Source of the DNA: Brevibacillus brevis
GTDB taxonomy: Bacteria; Bacillota; Bacilli; Brevibacillales; Brevibacillaceae
Direction: 5' to 3'
DNA: 64,000 nt
Assembly (NCBI RefSeq): GCF_900637055.1
Contig: NZ_LR134338.1
Location: forward strand, 6,411,501 to 6,475,500
Under the pieces are notes generated by a model. The model saw nothing but the letters and a program-made list of their open reading frames with translations. It had not been told where the DNA came from and did not search any database. Both the position numbers and the translations under genes were made by a program. Of this stretch, positions 50,130 through 59,481 are shown piece after piece. Numbering within the stretch: the stretch's first letter is position 1; every line of letters starts with the position of its first letter.

Positions 50130-50798
50130 TTAGGCATTCTTTTTGATTACCCACGTACTCATGCAACGCTGTCCGGCTACATTCACCGTTTTGATTGGCT
50201 CCAGGAACACGCCTTGCAGCTTTTCCGTCATGCCCACCATCATCCGTTCCTTTACGAGAAAACGGGTGCTTCCGTCCGGCAACAAATAACGTTCATTTCC
50301 CAGTGGCTGTACAGCATCCTCAATCCCGATCGAGGAAGCAAGACGCATGAATAGAATGCCTCCTGGCTTCAGTACCCGCCACAGCTCCTCTAGCATCTGG
50401 CGAAAATGCTCTTCGTTTTCAGCAAAATGTAGAACGGCATTACTGATGATGAAATCGAAGCTTTCGTTTTCAAAGCTCATGCACTCAATCGGTTCCACAC
50501 GAGCGCGCTCTGCTGACCAGTTTGGCGCCAATTGCGATGCCACCCGCTGTACAGCCTCAATGGCTTTTGCCGATTGGTCAACCGCGTACACCGAATAGCC
50601 ATTTCGCAAAAAGTAGACCAAATTCCGCCCCGAACCGCAACCGGCATCGAGTATCTGCATTTCCTCCGTAACCCGTCCCTTTAACAACTGATCAAACAAG
50701 TAAATATCCATATCGCCAAACTGCTCGGCCAGATTCATATCTATCACAGCCTTTATCCGATTTTTCTTCAGTGTACCAATTTGCTTGTCATCTTCCAA
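50130..50798 (-). CDS. SAM-dependent class I methyltransferase
   Basis: The 222-residue protein has motif I ILDAGCGSGRNLVYFL, an acidic end of strand 2 (VYAVDQS), FDFIISNAVLHFAENEEHF and LWRVLKPGGILFMRL, the four blocks of the UbiE/Methyltransf_11 fold. The substrate cannot be predicted. It is divergent from the BlaI-like repressor gene, whose two operators lie in the shared intergenic region, so co-regulation is possible. Confidence 0.87.
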   Translation of the reverse strand: MEDDKQIGTLKKNRIKAVIDMNLAEQFGDMDIYLFDQLLKGRVTEEMQILDAGCGSGRNLVYFLRNGYSVYAVDQSAKAIEAVQRVASQLAPNWSAERARVEPIECMSFENESFDFIISNAVLHFAENEEHFRQMLEELWRVLKPGGILFMRLASSIGIEDAVQPLGNERYLLPDGSTRFLVKERMMVGMTEKLQGVFLEPIKTVNVAGQRCMSTWVIKKNA

Positions 50799-50833
50799 CG
50801 ATGCCCACTTGGAACGGATTTACAAAATGATAG

Positions 50834-50862
50834 TTGACACCTGTTGACTACAATTGTAATCT
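50834..50862 (+). promoter_or_regulatory. Promoter of the BlaI/BlaR1-like operon
   Basis: A consensus TTGACA (50834-50839) and TAATCT (50857-50862) are 17 bp apart. The first operator overlaps the spacer and the -10. Confidence 0.85.
50846..50861 (+). promoter_or_regulatory. BlaI/MecI-type operator 1
   Basis: GACTACAATTGTAATC contains the TACA-TGTA dyad typical of BlaI/MecI operators. It covers the -10 box, a repressing position. Confidence 0.82.
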
Positions 50863-50878
50863 TTAAAAAAGAATCAAC

Positions 50879-50894
50879 GACTACAAATGTAATC
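50879..50894 (+). promoter_or_regulatory. BlaI/MecI-type operator 2
   Basis: GACTACAAATGTAATC differs from operator 1 at one base and lies 33 bp from it, about three helical turns, downstream of the expected transcription start. Two dyads in this arrangement are usual for BlaI/MecI autoregulation. Confidence 0.82.
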
Positions 50895-50910
50895 GAAGGA
50901 GGTAGCTTAC

Positions 50911-51285
50911 TTGGACGAGCAACCGCGAATCTCCGATGCCGAGTGGGAGATTATGAAGGTCATCTGGGCAAAGTCACCCGCTACAGCAGCCGATGTCATC
51001 CACGCCCTGCGAGACAACAAGACGTGGAAAGACAACACAATCAAAACCTTGCTCAGCCGCCTCATGCAAAAGGGCATTCTCACCTATGAGCAGGTCAATC
51101 GCGTCTACTATTACTCTCCTGTGCTCACTGAGGAAGAATGCAAGCGCCAAGAGCGCCAATCCTTTCTGCAGCGCGTGTACGGCGGGGCCTTAAAGCCCAT
51201 GCTGGTTCACTTTTTAAAAGAAGAAAAGCTCTCCTCCCAAGAGATTGACGAGCTGAAAAAAATCCTTTCCGAAAAGGAGATATAA
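50911..51285 (+). CDS. BlaI/MecI-family transcriptional repressor
   Basis: The 124-residue protein has the winged-helix domain RISDAEWEIMKVIWAKSPATAADVIHAL, TWKDNTIKTLLSRLMQKGIL, then the dimerisation helices. The scissile site cleaved by BlaR1 in this family usually lies near the middle; here the segment RVYYYSPVLTEEE is comparable. The start is TTG at 50911 with GGAGG eight bases upstream. It would repress its own operon through the two upstream operators and be released when the adjacent sensor protease acts. Confidence 0.93.
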   Translation: MDEQPRISDAEWEIMKVIWAKSPATAADVIHALRDNKTWKDNTIKTLLSRLMQKGILTYEQVNRVYYYSPVLTEEECKRQERQSFLQRVYGGALKPMLVHFLKEEKLSSQEIDELKKILSEKEI

Positions 51286-51289
51286 GCTG

Positions 51290-52723
51290 GTGGATTGGCA
51301 ATGGCTCACACTCACCCTCAATCAAGGATTTACGTGGACACTGTATAACTCCATCGAGGCTAGTCTTCTTGTGCTCCTGATCTTGCTCTGCCAGCAGCTC
51401 GGCAAAAAGCATTTCTCCATCCGCTGGCACCACGCCGTATGGTTCCTGCTTCTCTGGAAACTCGCGGTTCCTTGGTCGACAGACAGCACGATCAGTTTGT
51501 ATAACTGGCTGCCTGCTTCGCCTTGGACATCCATACAGGGAGCGCATCCGCCTACGGAACCGATTGTTCTCCCTACAGAGGCTTTGCATCCGCATAAATT
51601 TGCCCTCCAACCAGATGCCTCTCTAGCAAACGAAGCGAGCTTTTCCTGGATCAGCCTGCTTTCCCTCATCTGGATCGGCGGTGTCGCCATTTTCGCTGTC
51701 ACCATGACTCGCAATACATACCGATTGCTCTCTCAGCTAAAAAACGATGCGTTCGTACAGGATGAAGCCATTTTGCGCGTCTTTTCCCAATGCAAAAAAC
51801 AGATGGGCGTCACCAAGTCCATTCCCCTGCGCATGAGTCACCAGATGACAAGCCCTGCCTTGATGGGCATCTGGCGACCGCAAATATGGCTGCCGGAAAA
51901 TCTTTTGGACAAGCTCAACGAGCATGATTTGCGCCACATTTTTTTGCATGAGCTGGCACATTGGAAAAGACGAGATATTCCTGTAAACAGCATCATGAGC
52001 GTGCTGCTGATCCTCAACTGGTTCAACCCGTTGTTATGGTACGCCGCTTCCCGCATGCGTCAGGATCAGGAAATGGCTTGTGATGCCTTGGCTTTGACTT
52101 ATTTGCAGGAGACGGAGGTACCTCGCTACGGATACACCATGATCAAAATGCTCGAGCTGAATGCCCGGCCCAAACCAATTCGCTTCACAGCCGGGTTCTC
52201 CAGCTCCAAAAAACAGGTGAAAAGGAGAATAGAAATGATTCGTCACTTTCAAAAACGAGCGTATACGTGGACCCTATCTGGTATCGTGGTCGTCTTGGCT
52301 TTAGGCGTCTTCACTTTGACTGATGCAAAAAAAGCGCTAGGGAACGAGCAGACCTTCGTCGTCCCCGCAGAAGGTACAATCAAAAGCCCTATTGATCAAA
52401 CAATAGGCTTGAGAATCGTAAACGAACTGAATACGCCCGTTCAGGCAGCCGCGGCCGGTAAGGTGGTCAAGGCTGAATACGATACACAAACAGGGAAAGG
52501 CAACCAGATCATTCTAGAGCATGAAGGCGGGTATCAAACGGTTTATTCACACTTGGAAAAGCTGGAGGTCACCGCTGGAGCTACTGTGACCCAAGGCCAG
52601 CTCATCGGTCTGTTGGGAAGTACGGGACGCAGCACGGGACCGCATCTTGCTTTTCAAGTTCTCGAAAATGGTGTACCCGTTGATCCGACGAAGCTGTTGG
52701 TAGACATAGAAGCAAAAGAATAA
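51290..52723 (+). CDS. BlaR1-like M56 sensor metalloprotease with degenerate LytM (M23) domain
   Basis: The 477-residue protein has about four membrane helices and the M56 protease motif HELAHWKRRD (H220, E221, H224). After the last helix (about 325-345) an extracytoplasmic domain of 120 residues has the LytM/M23 fold instead of a penicillin-binding domain: NTPVQAAAAGKVV, YSHLEKLEV, GSTGRSTGPHLAFQV. All three usual zinc ligands are replaced: HxGxD reads TIGLR, and HLH reads HLA. So it probably binds, not cuts, peptidoglycan and signals to the M56 protease, which would cleave the BlaI-like repressor. GTG 51290 has AAGGAG about ten bases upstream, four bases after the repressor stop. Confidence 0.88.
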   Translation: MDWQWLTLTLNQGFTWTLYNSIEASLLVLLILLCQQLGKKHFSIRWHHAVWFLLLWKLAVPWSTDSTISLYNWLPASPWTSIQGAHPPTEPIVLPTEALHPHKFALQPDASLANEASFSWISLLSLIWIGGVAIFAVTMTRNTYRLLSQLKNDAFVQDEAILRVFSQCKKQMGVTKSIPLRMSHQMTSPALMGIWRPQIWLPENLLDKLNEHDLRHIFLHELAHWKRRDIPVNSIMSVLLILNWFNPLLWYAASRMRQDQEMACDALALTYLQETEVPRYGYTMIKMLELNARPKPIRFTAGFSSSKKQVKRRIEMIRHFQKRAYTWTLSGIVVVLALGVFTLTDAKKALGNEQTFVVPAEGTIKSPIDQTIGLRIVNELNTPVQAAAAGKVVKAEYDTQTGKGNQIILEHEGGYQTVYSHLEKLEVTAGATVTQGQLIGLLGSTGRSTGPHLAFQVLENGVPVDPTKLLVDIEAKE

Positions 52724-52728
52724 AGACG

Positions 52729-52760
52729 AAAGGCCACAGAAAAACATCTGTGGCCTAACT
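52729..52760. terminator. Hairpin between BlaR1-like and nat genes
   Basis: AGGCCACAGA (52731-52740) pairs with TCTGTGGCCT (52747-52756) around six bases. The T-run is poor on the plus strand and moderate on the minus strand (CCTTTCGTCTTT), so it is mainly the nat terminator. Confidence 0.7.
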
Positions 52761-52774
52761 TGTTACTTGCTGTG

Positions 52775-53551
52775 CTATAAACGAAAATGCTGTTTCGCCA
52801 GCTCTTTGAATCTCGCATTGTCGATTTCCTCTTTAGTAACGGCTCCATCCGTCCAATGCGTAAAGGACGTATTTGTTAAAGTAACATTGCCTCTCTCTGT
52901 AAGCTGTGTAAGTAAAGGGCTTTTGTTGAAGGGAGACTGTTCATGTTCAGCGATAATCGTCTGAATCTCGTTTAATTCCGTTTCATCCGTCACCAGCTTC
53001 TGCGAATCAAACGTATAGCCGATTCTCCAGTCCGTATCCTTGTGCCGCAGCTTCATTTCGAGTACATAATCGCCATACTCCGTCTGCTCTTTCTTGATCC
53101 GAAACTCACCATTGCGCGAAGAAACGGTCTCTCCGGTTAACGGAACAGGCTTTAACGGCAGGTTCGAACCAAAACCCGTGTCGAGCAAATACGTTTGCCC
53201 CTCATATGTAAGCAAAATCGTGGCATGCGTTCGACCAATCGTGTAGTACTCGCCAATGTCCTGCCTGTAAACAACTCCGCGAATCAGATGGGCGTCAAAG
53301 CCATTTTCCAGCAAGAAGAAATACAGCATCGGATTGAGCTCGTAGCAAAGACCGCCTTCGTTTCTGACCAGTATCTTCTCCATGACGGACTCTCTAGAGA
53401 CTACGCTTGTTCGCTCTTCCATAATGCACAGGTTTTCAAAAGGAATCGCCAATGCTGTCAGATCAAGGAGGCGATCCAATGTCTCGAAGGTAATCGTTTC
53501 ATTTTCTGGCATACCGATCCTTTTCCGAAATAAGGCATTCAGTTCACTCAT
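52775..53551 (-). CDS. nat: Arylamine N-acetyltransferase
   Basis: The 258-residue protein has the NAT triad: Cys in NEGGLCYELNPMLYFFL, His in GRTHATILL and Asp in LLDTGFGSNLPLKP. It transfers acetyl from acetyl-CoA to arylamines or hydrazines in the cytoplasm. Length is normal for the family. GGAAGAAG precedes the ATG. It is a single gene and converges on the BlaR1-like gene. Confidence 0.93.
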   Translation of the reverse strand: MSELNALFRKRIGMPENETITFETLDRLLDLTALAIPFENLCIMEERTSVVSRESVMEKILVRNEGGLCYELNPMLYFFLLENGFDAHLIRGVVYRQDIGEYYTIGRTHATILLTYEGQTYLLDTGFGSNLPLKPVPLTGETVSSRNGEFRIKKEQTEYGDYVLEMKLRHKDTDWRIGYTFDSQKLVTDETELNEIQTIIAEHEQSPFNKSPLLTQLTERGNVTLTNTSFTHWTDGAVTKEEIDNARFKELAKQHFRL

Positions 53552-53610
53552 GCTTCTTCCCCCTAATTAGGTTCTCCCTCAAGTATACGACACGCTCCAG
53601 CACGATTTCC

Positions 53611-55365
53611 TTATATACCGAGCAGCTTCAGCTTTCGATACAGGGTGCGAAGCCCGATCCCGAGTTCTTCGGCCACCCGCTGCTTTCCTTTCAAATCACT
53701 GCCGTGCTTTTGCAGCGAAGCGCGAATGGCGTCCGCTTGTGCATCGGCGACCCTCGCTTTGATAGCTGGACTTGAATGCGAGGGAGCCACTGAAGGACGA
53801 GCACGAAGGCGCGGAGGCAAGCTGTCGACAGTCAGTACCGTGTCTTGCTCCATGTTCATGGCGTACTCGATGGCGTTTTCCAGCTCCCGCACATTGCCCG
53901 GCCAGTGATAGTGCGTGAGCTGATTGATTGCCTCTCGTGCTATCCCGAAGAAGGTGCGCCCTGCTTGCTCTCCGTACTTCTCCATAAATGAAACGGCCAA
54001 GAGCTCGATGTCTTCCTTGCGCTCTGCGAGTGACGGGACGTGTATCGGAATGACGTTCAACCGATAGTACAAGTCGGCACGAAACGCTTTTTTCTCCACG
54101 AGCTCCTCCAGGTTCTGGTTCGTCGCCGCGATGATTCGTACATTGATGGGAAACGACCGCGTGCCGCCGATGCGTTCCACGACCTTTTCCTGCAAGACAC
54201 GCAGCAGCTTTGCCTGCAACGAGAGTGGCATATCGCCGATCTCATCCAGAAAAAGCGTACCTCCCTCTGCCATTTCGAAGCGCCCTGGCTTTCCTCCCTT
54301 TTTGGCTCCGGTAAACGCGCCGTCCTCATAACCGAACAATTCGCTTTCGAACAGATTTTCCGGAATGCTGGCGCAATTGATCGCGACAAACGGGTAGTAT
54401 GCTCGCGTACTTGCCTCGTGAATCGCTTTTGCCAGATGCCCTTTGCCTGTCCCTGTTTCGCCGGTAATCAGTACCGTAGAGCTGCTGTTACCGATTTTCA
54501 TCGCCATTTCTTTGACCTGTTTGATGGCTGGACTGTTTCCCACGATTTGAGCAAGGCTATCCGCTTTGCCAGACGAACGGCTCGGTTGATGATCCATCAA
54601 ACGCGGAATGGTTAGCGAGCCCCTCTGCACGCGAAGCACGCCGCCAATGAGCTGACTGTTGACGATGATCGGCGTGGCCTCGGTCGGAGCATCCAGCTTG
54701 TCAACGAGACAATTGGCAATCGGCAAGGAATGCGCGGCCATCCGTGATAATGACGGCAGCAACATCCGTGAAACCTCCGCAGGCAGCAGTTCATGCTGGG
54801 ACAGCAGTCTACGCGCGCTGGCGTTCGTGTGAATGACATTGCCATTTCGGTCAAATGTGAAGTACGCATCGGCAACTGTATCCAGCGCTCCCTCCAGCAG
54901 CCTCATGGAGTCATCAGACGATTCGATCTGTCTGGTCGCATGGGACTGTACAATCGCCGTAATCATCTCGCTGACTTCTGTCAGGATTTGCTGGTATTTC
55001 TCTGTATGCTTGGACAGGCGATTTTGACCTTCCTTCGTAAAGGATGTGAGGGAAACGACCCCGATTGCATGATTGGCTACCTTAATAGAAGAGAGCAGCT
55101 CTACTTTGGCGGGGCAGCTGTCGAGAAAACGGCATCCTTTGCACATTTCCATGGAGCCGGGTTTGTCTACCACATACTGTCCTTTTGCCAACACGAACTC
55201 AATCGAGGGCACATGCACATTTTCGCCTTTTTGTTTCAAGTAGCGCTCTGTACTCACGACCAATAGGCCGCGCTCGTTAATCACCGCAGCATCCACGTTC
55301 AATATATCTGAAATGCTTGTAATGACCTTTTCGATGGCTGGTTTGCACAGATCCAACGAAACCAT
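53611..55365 (-). CDS. Sigma-54-dependent transcriptional activator with Cys-containing sensor
   Basis: The 584-residue protein has an N-terminal sensor (about 1-140) with the Cys cluster CKGCRFLDSC, and a PAS domain (about 155-215, AYFTFDRNGNVIHTNASARRLL). An AAA+ domain follows (Walker A GETGTGKG, SELFGYEDGAFTGA, GTLFLDEIGDMPL, WPGNVRELENAIEYAM). A Fis HTH (KGKQRVAEELGIGLRTLYRKL) ends it. The Cys cluster could bind a metal or Fe-S centre. It is divergent from the SDR-gcvPA-gcvPB genes, whose promoter is of the sigma-54 type, so it is the likely activator of that unit. Confidence 0.92.
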   Translation of the reverse strand: MVSLDLCKPAIEKVITSISDILNVDAAVINERGLLVVSTERYLKQKGENVHVPSIEFVLAKGQYVVDKPGSMEMCKGCRFLDSCPAKVELLSSIKVANHAIGVVSLTSFTKEGQNRLSKHTEKYQQILTEVSEMITAIVQSHATRQIESSDDSMRLLEGALDTVADAYFTFDRNGNVIHTNASARRLLSQHELLPAEVSRMLLPSLSRMAAHSLPIANCLVDKLDAPTEATPIIVNSQLIGGVLRVQRGSLTIPRLMDHQPSRSSGKADSLAQIVGNSPAIKQVKEMAMKIGNSSSTVLITGETGTGKGHLAKAIHEASTRAYYPFVAINCASIPENLFESELFGYEDGAFTGAKKGGKPGRFEMAEGGTLFLDEIGDMPLSLQAKLLRVLQEKVVERIGGTRSFPINVRIIAATNQNLEELVEKKAFRADLYYRLNVIPIHVPSLAERKEDIELLAVSFMEKYGEQAGRTFFGIAREAINQLTHYHWPGNVRELENAIEYAMNMEQDTVLTVDSLPPRLRARPSVAPSHSSPAIKARVADAQADAIRASLQKHGSDLKGKQRVAEELGIGLRTLYRKLKLLGI

Positions 55366-55455
55366 GGATATCCTCCCTGCTTATTGTCCTTGCCCTCTAT
55401 TTTATGAAACATTTAGACAATTCACAAACATTTTACCCCTGATGTTTGCCAATAA

Positions 55456-55480
55456 TGACAACTCATTGCCACTTTTGTCA
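55456..55480. promoter_or_regulatory. Possible enhancer dyad of the gcvP-type operon
   Basis: TGACAA (55456-55461) and TTGTCA (55475-55480) are inverted arms 13 bp apart, about 100 bp upstream of the -24 box. This is a suitable place for activator binding, but only one dyad is present. Confidence 0.5.
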
Positions 55481-55577
55481 CTGCCATGACGGTCCGACAC
55501 GCACGCAGAATCTCGTGAAATCAGCTTTTTTAGCAATCAAGCAAGGAGCATGTAACTCGGCGGGGTTCATTTCGTAC

Positions 55578-55595
55578 TTGGCACAGTGATTGCAA
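55578..55595 (+). promoter_or_regulatory. Sigma-54 (-24/-12) promoter of the SDR-gcvPA-gcvPB unit
   Basis: TTGGCAC and TTGCAA match the consensus, with GG and GC 10 bases apart. It lies 34 bp before the SDR start codon. Confidence 0.92.
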
Positions 55596-55628
55596 TATAA
55601 ACTTTTCAACTAGGGGGAGTGATCAACC

Positions 55629-56411
55629 ATGGTAAACACGAACGAGGTATTCAATCTGCAAGGAAAGGTAGCATTGGTGACAGGTGCTGCTTCCGGTATC
55701 GGACTTGCAACAGCGAAACGACTGGCGCAATTCGGAGTAAATGTCATGCTGCTTGATATCAACGAAGAGCTCGGAGAAAAGGCGGCACAAGAAATCGTAG
55801 CGGCGGGCGGGTCAGCCCGTTATTTTACATGCAATGTCGTTTCCCAACAGGATTGTCGTGAAGTAACCAAAGCGATCGAGGAAGCGTATGGTCGCATCGA
55901 TATTTTGTTCAACAACGCAGGCGTGATTCGAAGAAAGACAGTCGTCGAGCTGGAAGAGGACGATTGGGATCTGGTCGTCGATGTCTCCTTGAAGGGGGCT
56001 TACAACCTCTCGAAATTCGTCATTCCGGTCATGGCGAAAACAGGCGGAGGCAGCATCATTAATACGGGCTCAGGCTGGGGTATCAAGGGCGGTGACAAGG
56101 CTGCGGCCTACTGCGCGGCAAAAGCTGGCGTCGTCAACCTGACACGAGCAATGGCGATTGACCACGGTCCGGAAAACATCCGTGTGAATTGTGTGTCACC
56201 TGGCGATACCGACACACCTCTATTGCGAGAAGAAGCGCGCCAGCTTGAAAAGGAAGAGGGAGCATTCCTCGTCTCCTCTGCCCAAGGGCGTCCGCTGGAG
56301 CGTCTCGGTTCTCCGCAAGATATAGCCAATGCTGTCCTGTTTTTTGCCAGCGACCTGTCATCCTGGGTGACTGGTTCCGTACTGGTCGTCGACGGCGGCG
56401 GTTTGGCTTAA
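55629..56411 (+). CDS. SDR family NAD(P)-dependent oxidoreductase
   Basis: The 260-residue classical SDR has TGAASGIG for the cofactor, FNNAGVI, GSGWG, the catalytic YCAAKAG (Tyr-x3-Lys) and GDTDTPLL. Acidic residue DIN after strand 2 favours NAD. Glucose-1-dehydrogenase-like enzymes look like this, but in this operon it could oxidise a hydroxy-amino acid or other precursor of glycine. GGGGGAG precedes the ATG. Confidence 0.85.
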   Translation: MVNTNEVFNLQGKVALVTGAASGIGLATAKRLAQFGVNVMLLDINEELGEKAAQEIVAAGGSARYFTCNVVSQQDCREVTKAIEEAYGRIDILFNNAGVIRRKTVVELEEDDWDLVVDVSLKGAYNLSKFVIPVMAKTGGGSIINTGSGWGIKGGDKAAAYCAAKAGVVNLTRAMAIDHGPENIRVNCVSPGDTDTPLLREEARQLEKEEGAFLVSSAQGRPLERLGSPQDIANAVLFFASDLSSWVTGSVLVVDGGGLA

Positions 56412-56463
56412 TGGATCGTTAATCCGACTGAATATTCCAACGAAGAGATGGAGGAACCATGAG

Positions 56464-57849
56464 ATGAGCGTACAACGTTTTGCCCACCCGTATATTCCGA
56501 ATTCTGCCCCTGAAGTCAAAGAGAAAATGCTTGCCGAAATCGGCTTTTCCAGCATCGAGGATATCTATGCGGACATTCCCGGGGAGCTCCGCCTAAAGGA
56601 AAAAATGAACATCCCGAAAGCTTTGACCGAATACGAGCTGGAGCGCCACGTCAACCAGCTGATGAACAAAAACCAAACGACGAAAGAAAATATCAGCTTC
56701 CTCGGCGCAGGCTGCTGGCCGCATTTTGTTCCCGCTGTCTGTGATGAAATCAACTCCCGTGCGGAGTTTGTGACGGCATATGCTGGTGAGCCTTATGAAG
56801 ACAAGGGGCGTTTTCAGGCGTTGTTCGAGTACCAAAGTCTCGTAGCTGAGCTAGTCGATATGGATGTCGTGAACGTTCCGACCTTTGACTGGGCACAGGC
56901 TGCTTCTACTGCTCTGCGCATGGCAGCGCGTATCACCAAACGCACAGAGCTCCTGGTCTCGAAAAATATCCATCCCGACAAGCTCCTGATCATCAAAAAC
57001 TATACGTCTCCTGATCTTACCGTCACCTTGATCGATTTTGAGAACGAAACAGGCAGACTTGACCTGAATGATCTAAAAGCAAAGATAAGTGTAGATACAG
57101 CAGCGGTTTACTTCGAAAACCCTACCTTCCTCGGCTCTGTGGAAGTAAACGGACAAATGATTGCGGACTTAGCTCATGCAGCTGGTGCCATTTGCGTAGT
57201 CGGCGTCGATCCCATCTCTCTCGGCGTGATGGAATCTCCGGCGAATTACGGCGCGGACATCGTTTGCGGAGATTTGCAGCCGCTTGGCGTACACATGCAT
57301 TACGGCGGCGGGCAATCCGGCTTTATCGCAACACATGACGATCCGACCTACGTCATGGAATATCCGTCCCGCTTGTTCGGAATCGCTCCGACAGAAGTCG
57401 AAGGCGAATACGGCTTCGGAGACGTCGCATACGACCGCACCTCTTTTGCCAAACGTGAAAAAGGCAAGGAGTCCGTCGGAACGCAAACCGCACTATGGGG
57501 CATTACCGCAGGCGTGTACCTGGCGACGATGGGACCTGTGGGCATGGAAGAAGTCGGGCAAGGAATCATGCAGCGCTCCCAATACGCAGCCAAGCAGCTC
57601 TCTTCTCTTCCTGGGGTCGAGGCCAAATTCGCCGCTCCTTTCTTCAAAGAGTTCGTGATCGACTTCTCGCAAACGGGCAAAACCGTCAAAGACATCAACG
57701 CTGCGCTTCTCGCCAAAGGAATTTTCGGCGGAGTTGATTTGACTGAACACTACCCGAAATTGGGTCAATGTGCGCTCTACTGCGTCACGGAGGTTCATAC
57801 CCAGGAGGATATTGATACACTCGTTGCTGCCATCAGGAGCATCTTGTAA
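56464..57849 (+). CDS. gcvPA: Glycine dehydrogenase (decarboxylating) subunit 1
   Basis: The 461-residue protein is the N-terminal half of the P-protein in split form: FLGAGCWPHFVPAVCDEI, RAEFVTAYAGEPYEDKGRFQALFEYQSLVAEL, PTFDWAQAASTALRMAARIT and LQPLGVHMHYGGGQSGFIAT. With subunit 2 it decarboxylates glycine and passes the aminomethyl group to lipoyl-GcvH. No gcvT or gcvH is nearby, which differs from the usual gcvT-gcvPA-gcvPB operon and suggests a second, specialised copy. GGAGG lies nine bases before the ATG. Confidence 0.95.
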   Translation: MSVQRFAHPYIPNSAPEVKEKMLAEIGFSSIEDIYADIPGELRLKEKMNIPKALTEYELERHVNQLMNKNQTTKENISFLGAGCWPHFVPAVCDEINSRAEFVTAYAGEPYEDKGRFQALFEYQSLVAELVDMDVVNVPTFDWAQAASTALRMAARITKRTELLVSKNIHPDKLLIIKNYTSPDLTVTLIDFENETGRLDLNDLKAKISVDTAAVYFENPTFLGSVEVNGQMIADLAHAAGAICVVGVDPISLGVMESPANYGADIVCGDLQPLGVHMHYGGGQSGFIATHDDPTYVMEYPSRLFGIAPTEVEGEYGFGDVAYDRTSFAKREKGKESVGTQTALWGITAGVYLATMGPVGMEEVGQGIMQRSQYAAKQLSSLPGVEAKFAAPFFKEFVIDFSQTGKTVKDINAALLAKGIFGGVDLTEHYPKLGQCALYCVTEVHTQEDIDTLVAAIRSIL

Positions 57850-57882
57850 TCAAGGAACTTTTTAAAAAGGAGGAAACCGACC

Positions 57883-59472
57883 ATGAAAACATCCGAAGGA
57901 ACAATCGACAAAATGAAACGGATTCCGAGAGACCATAAGGTACGCCGCTTCCACCAAGCGAAGTGGGATGAGCCTGTCATTTTTGAACTGAGCCAGCCTG
58001 GCGAGCGTGGCGTCGAGGTACCACCCGTCGAGCCACAAATCGTGGAGACCGTAGGCGATGGCATCTCTCAGCTGCCAGACAGCCTGCGCCGGAAAAAACG
58101 GCCGAACCTCCCCGAGATCAGTCAGTACCGCGTGATCCGTCATTACTCCCGGATTTCACAGGAGGTTCTGGGGTCGGATTTCAACGTAGAGATTGGGCAA
58201 GGCACCTGCACAATGAAATACTCCCCGAAAATCAACGAACGCTTCGTGCGCTCGCCGAAAATGGCGGAGCTGCATCCGCTGCAAGACGAGTCCACTGTCC
58301 AAGGAATGCTGGAAATGACGTATCAGCTCGATCTGTACCTGCGCGAAATTTCGGGAATGGACAAATTCTCGTTCCAACCGGGTAGCGGCACACAGGCGTT
58401 GTTTACCCAAGCCTCTATCGTGCGCAAATACCACGAATCTCGCGGCGAAGGTGAGCAGCGCAACGAGTTTATTACCACCCATTTTTCCCACCCGTCCCAA
58501 GCCGCGACGGCAGCAGTCAAAGGCTTCAAGATCATTTATGTACCTGCTGACGAAAACGGCTACCCTGATCTGGAAGCGCTAAAGGGCCTCGTCTCGGAGC
58601 GAACCGCTGCCTTTGCCGTAGCCAATCCAGAGGATACAGGCATTTACAACTCCCGCATCAAGGAGTTCACGGACGTCGTCCACGCCGCAGGGGGGCTGTG
58701 CTGCTACGATCAAGCAAACGCCAACGGCTTGCTCGGCATTACCCGCGCGCTGGAAGCAGGCTTTGACATGTGCTTTTTCAACCTGCACAAAACCTTCTCT
58801 GTCCCACACGCTTGCGGCGGACCTGCAACAGGTGCCATCGGTGTCACTGCCGAGCTTGCGCAATTCCTGCCAGGACCGATCGTAGACTTCGACGGAGAGC
58901 GTTACTTTTATAAGCGTGATTTGAAAAACAGCATCGGGAAAGTCCGCAGCTTTTACGGCGTACCACCTGCTGTTCTGCGCTCCTACGCTTGGGTCCGTGC
59001 ACTTGGTGCTGACGGCTTGAGGGAAGTTGCTGAAATCGCTTGCCTCAACAACAACTATCTCTATCACAAAATCCTGCAAATCCGCGGTGCGAGCGCGCCC
59101 TATATACAAGGCCGACGACTGGAGCAGGTTCGCTATAGCTGGCAGCAGCTAAAAGAAGACACGGGCGTCACGACATACGATGTTCAGCGCCGCATGGTCG
59201 ACTTTGCCCACCATTACTGGACCAGTCACCACCCGTACGTCGTGCCGGAGCCGTTTACGCTGGAACCAACAGAGTCCTATTCCATGGCAGAGCTCGACGA
59301 ATACGTCGCGGCACTTACGCATATCTCGCAAGAAGCCTATGAGAATCCGGAGATCGTCAAAACAGCGCCGCATAATAGTACAGGTCACCGTGTCCTGGAG
59401 TCCGTGCTCGATGATCCTGATCAATGGTGCATCACATGGAGAGCTTATTTGAAAAAGACGGCACAAAATTAG
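57883..59472 (+). CDS. gcvPB: Glycine dehydrogenase (decarboxylating) subunit 2
   Basis: The 529-residue protein carries the PLP-binding Lys in MCFFNLHKTFSVPHACGGPATG and the GSGTQALF block of the P-protein C-terminal half. It is about 40 residues longer than usual subunit 2 proteins, mainly at the N- and C-termini. It follows gcvPA by 33 bp with GGAGG nine bases before the ATG. The two subunits form the functional enzyme. Confidence 0.95.
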   Translation: MKTSEGTIDKMKRIPRDHKVRRFHQAKWDEPVIFELSQPGERGVEVPPVEPQIVETVGDGISQLPDSLRRKKRPNLPEISQYRVIRHYSRISQEVLGSDFNVEIGQGTCTMKYSPKINERFVRSPKMAELHPLQDESTVQGMLEMTYQLDLYLREISGMDKFSFQPGSGTQALFTQASIVRKYHESRGEGEQRNEFITTHFSHPSQAATAAVKGFKIIYVPADENGYPDLEALKGLVSERTAAFAVANPEDTGIYNSRIKEFTDVVHAAGGLCCYDQANANGLLGITRALEAGFDMCFFNLHKTFSVPHACGGPATGAIGVTAELAQFLPGPIVDFDGERYFYKRDLKNSIGKVRSFYGVPPAVLRSYAWVRALGADGLREVAEIACLNNNYLYHKILQIRGASAPYIQGRRLEQVRYSWQQLKEDTGVTTYDVQRRMVDFAHHYWTSHHPYVVPEPFTLEPTESYSMAELDEYVAALTHISQEAYENPEIVKTAPHNSTGHRVLESVLDDPDQWCITWRAYLKKTAQN

Positions 59473-59481
59473 TTCACGTTA

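Noticed and set aside
55381..56463. A glycine riboswitch before gcvPA
   Set aside because: No tandem or single glycine aptamer core was seen; a sigma-54 promoter explains the control.
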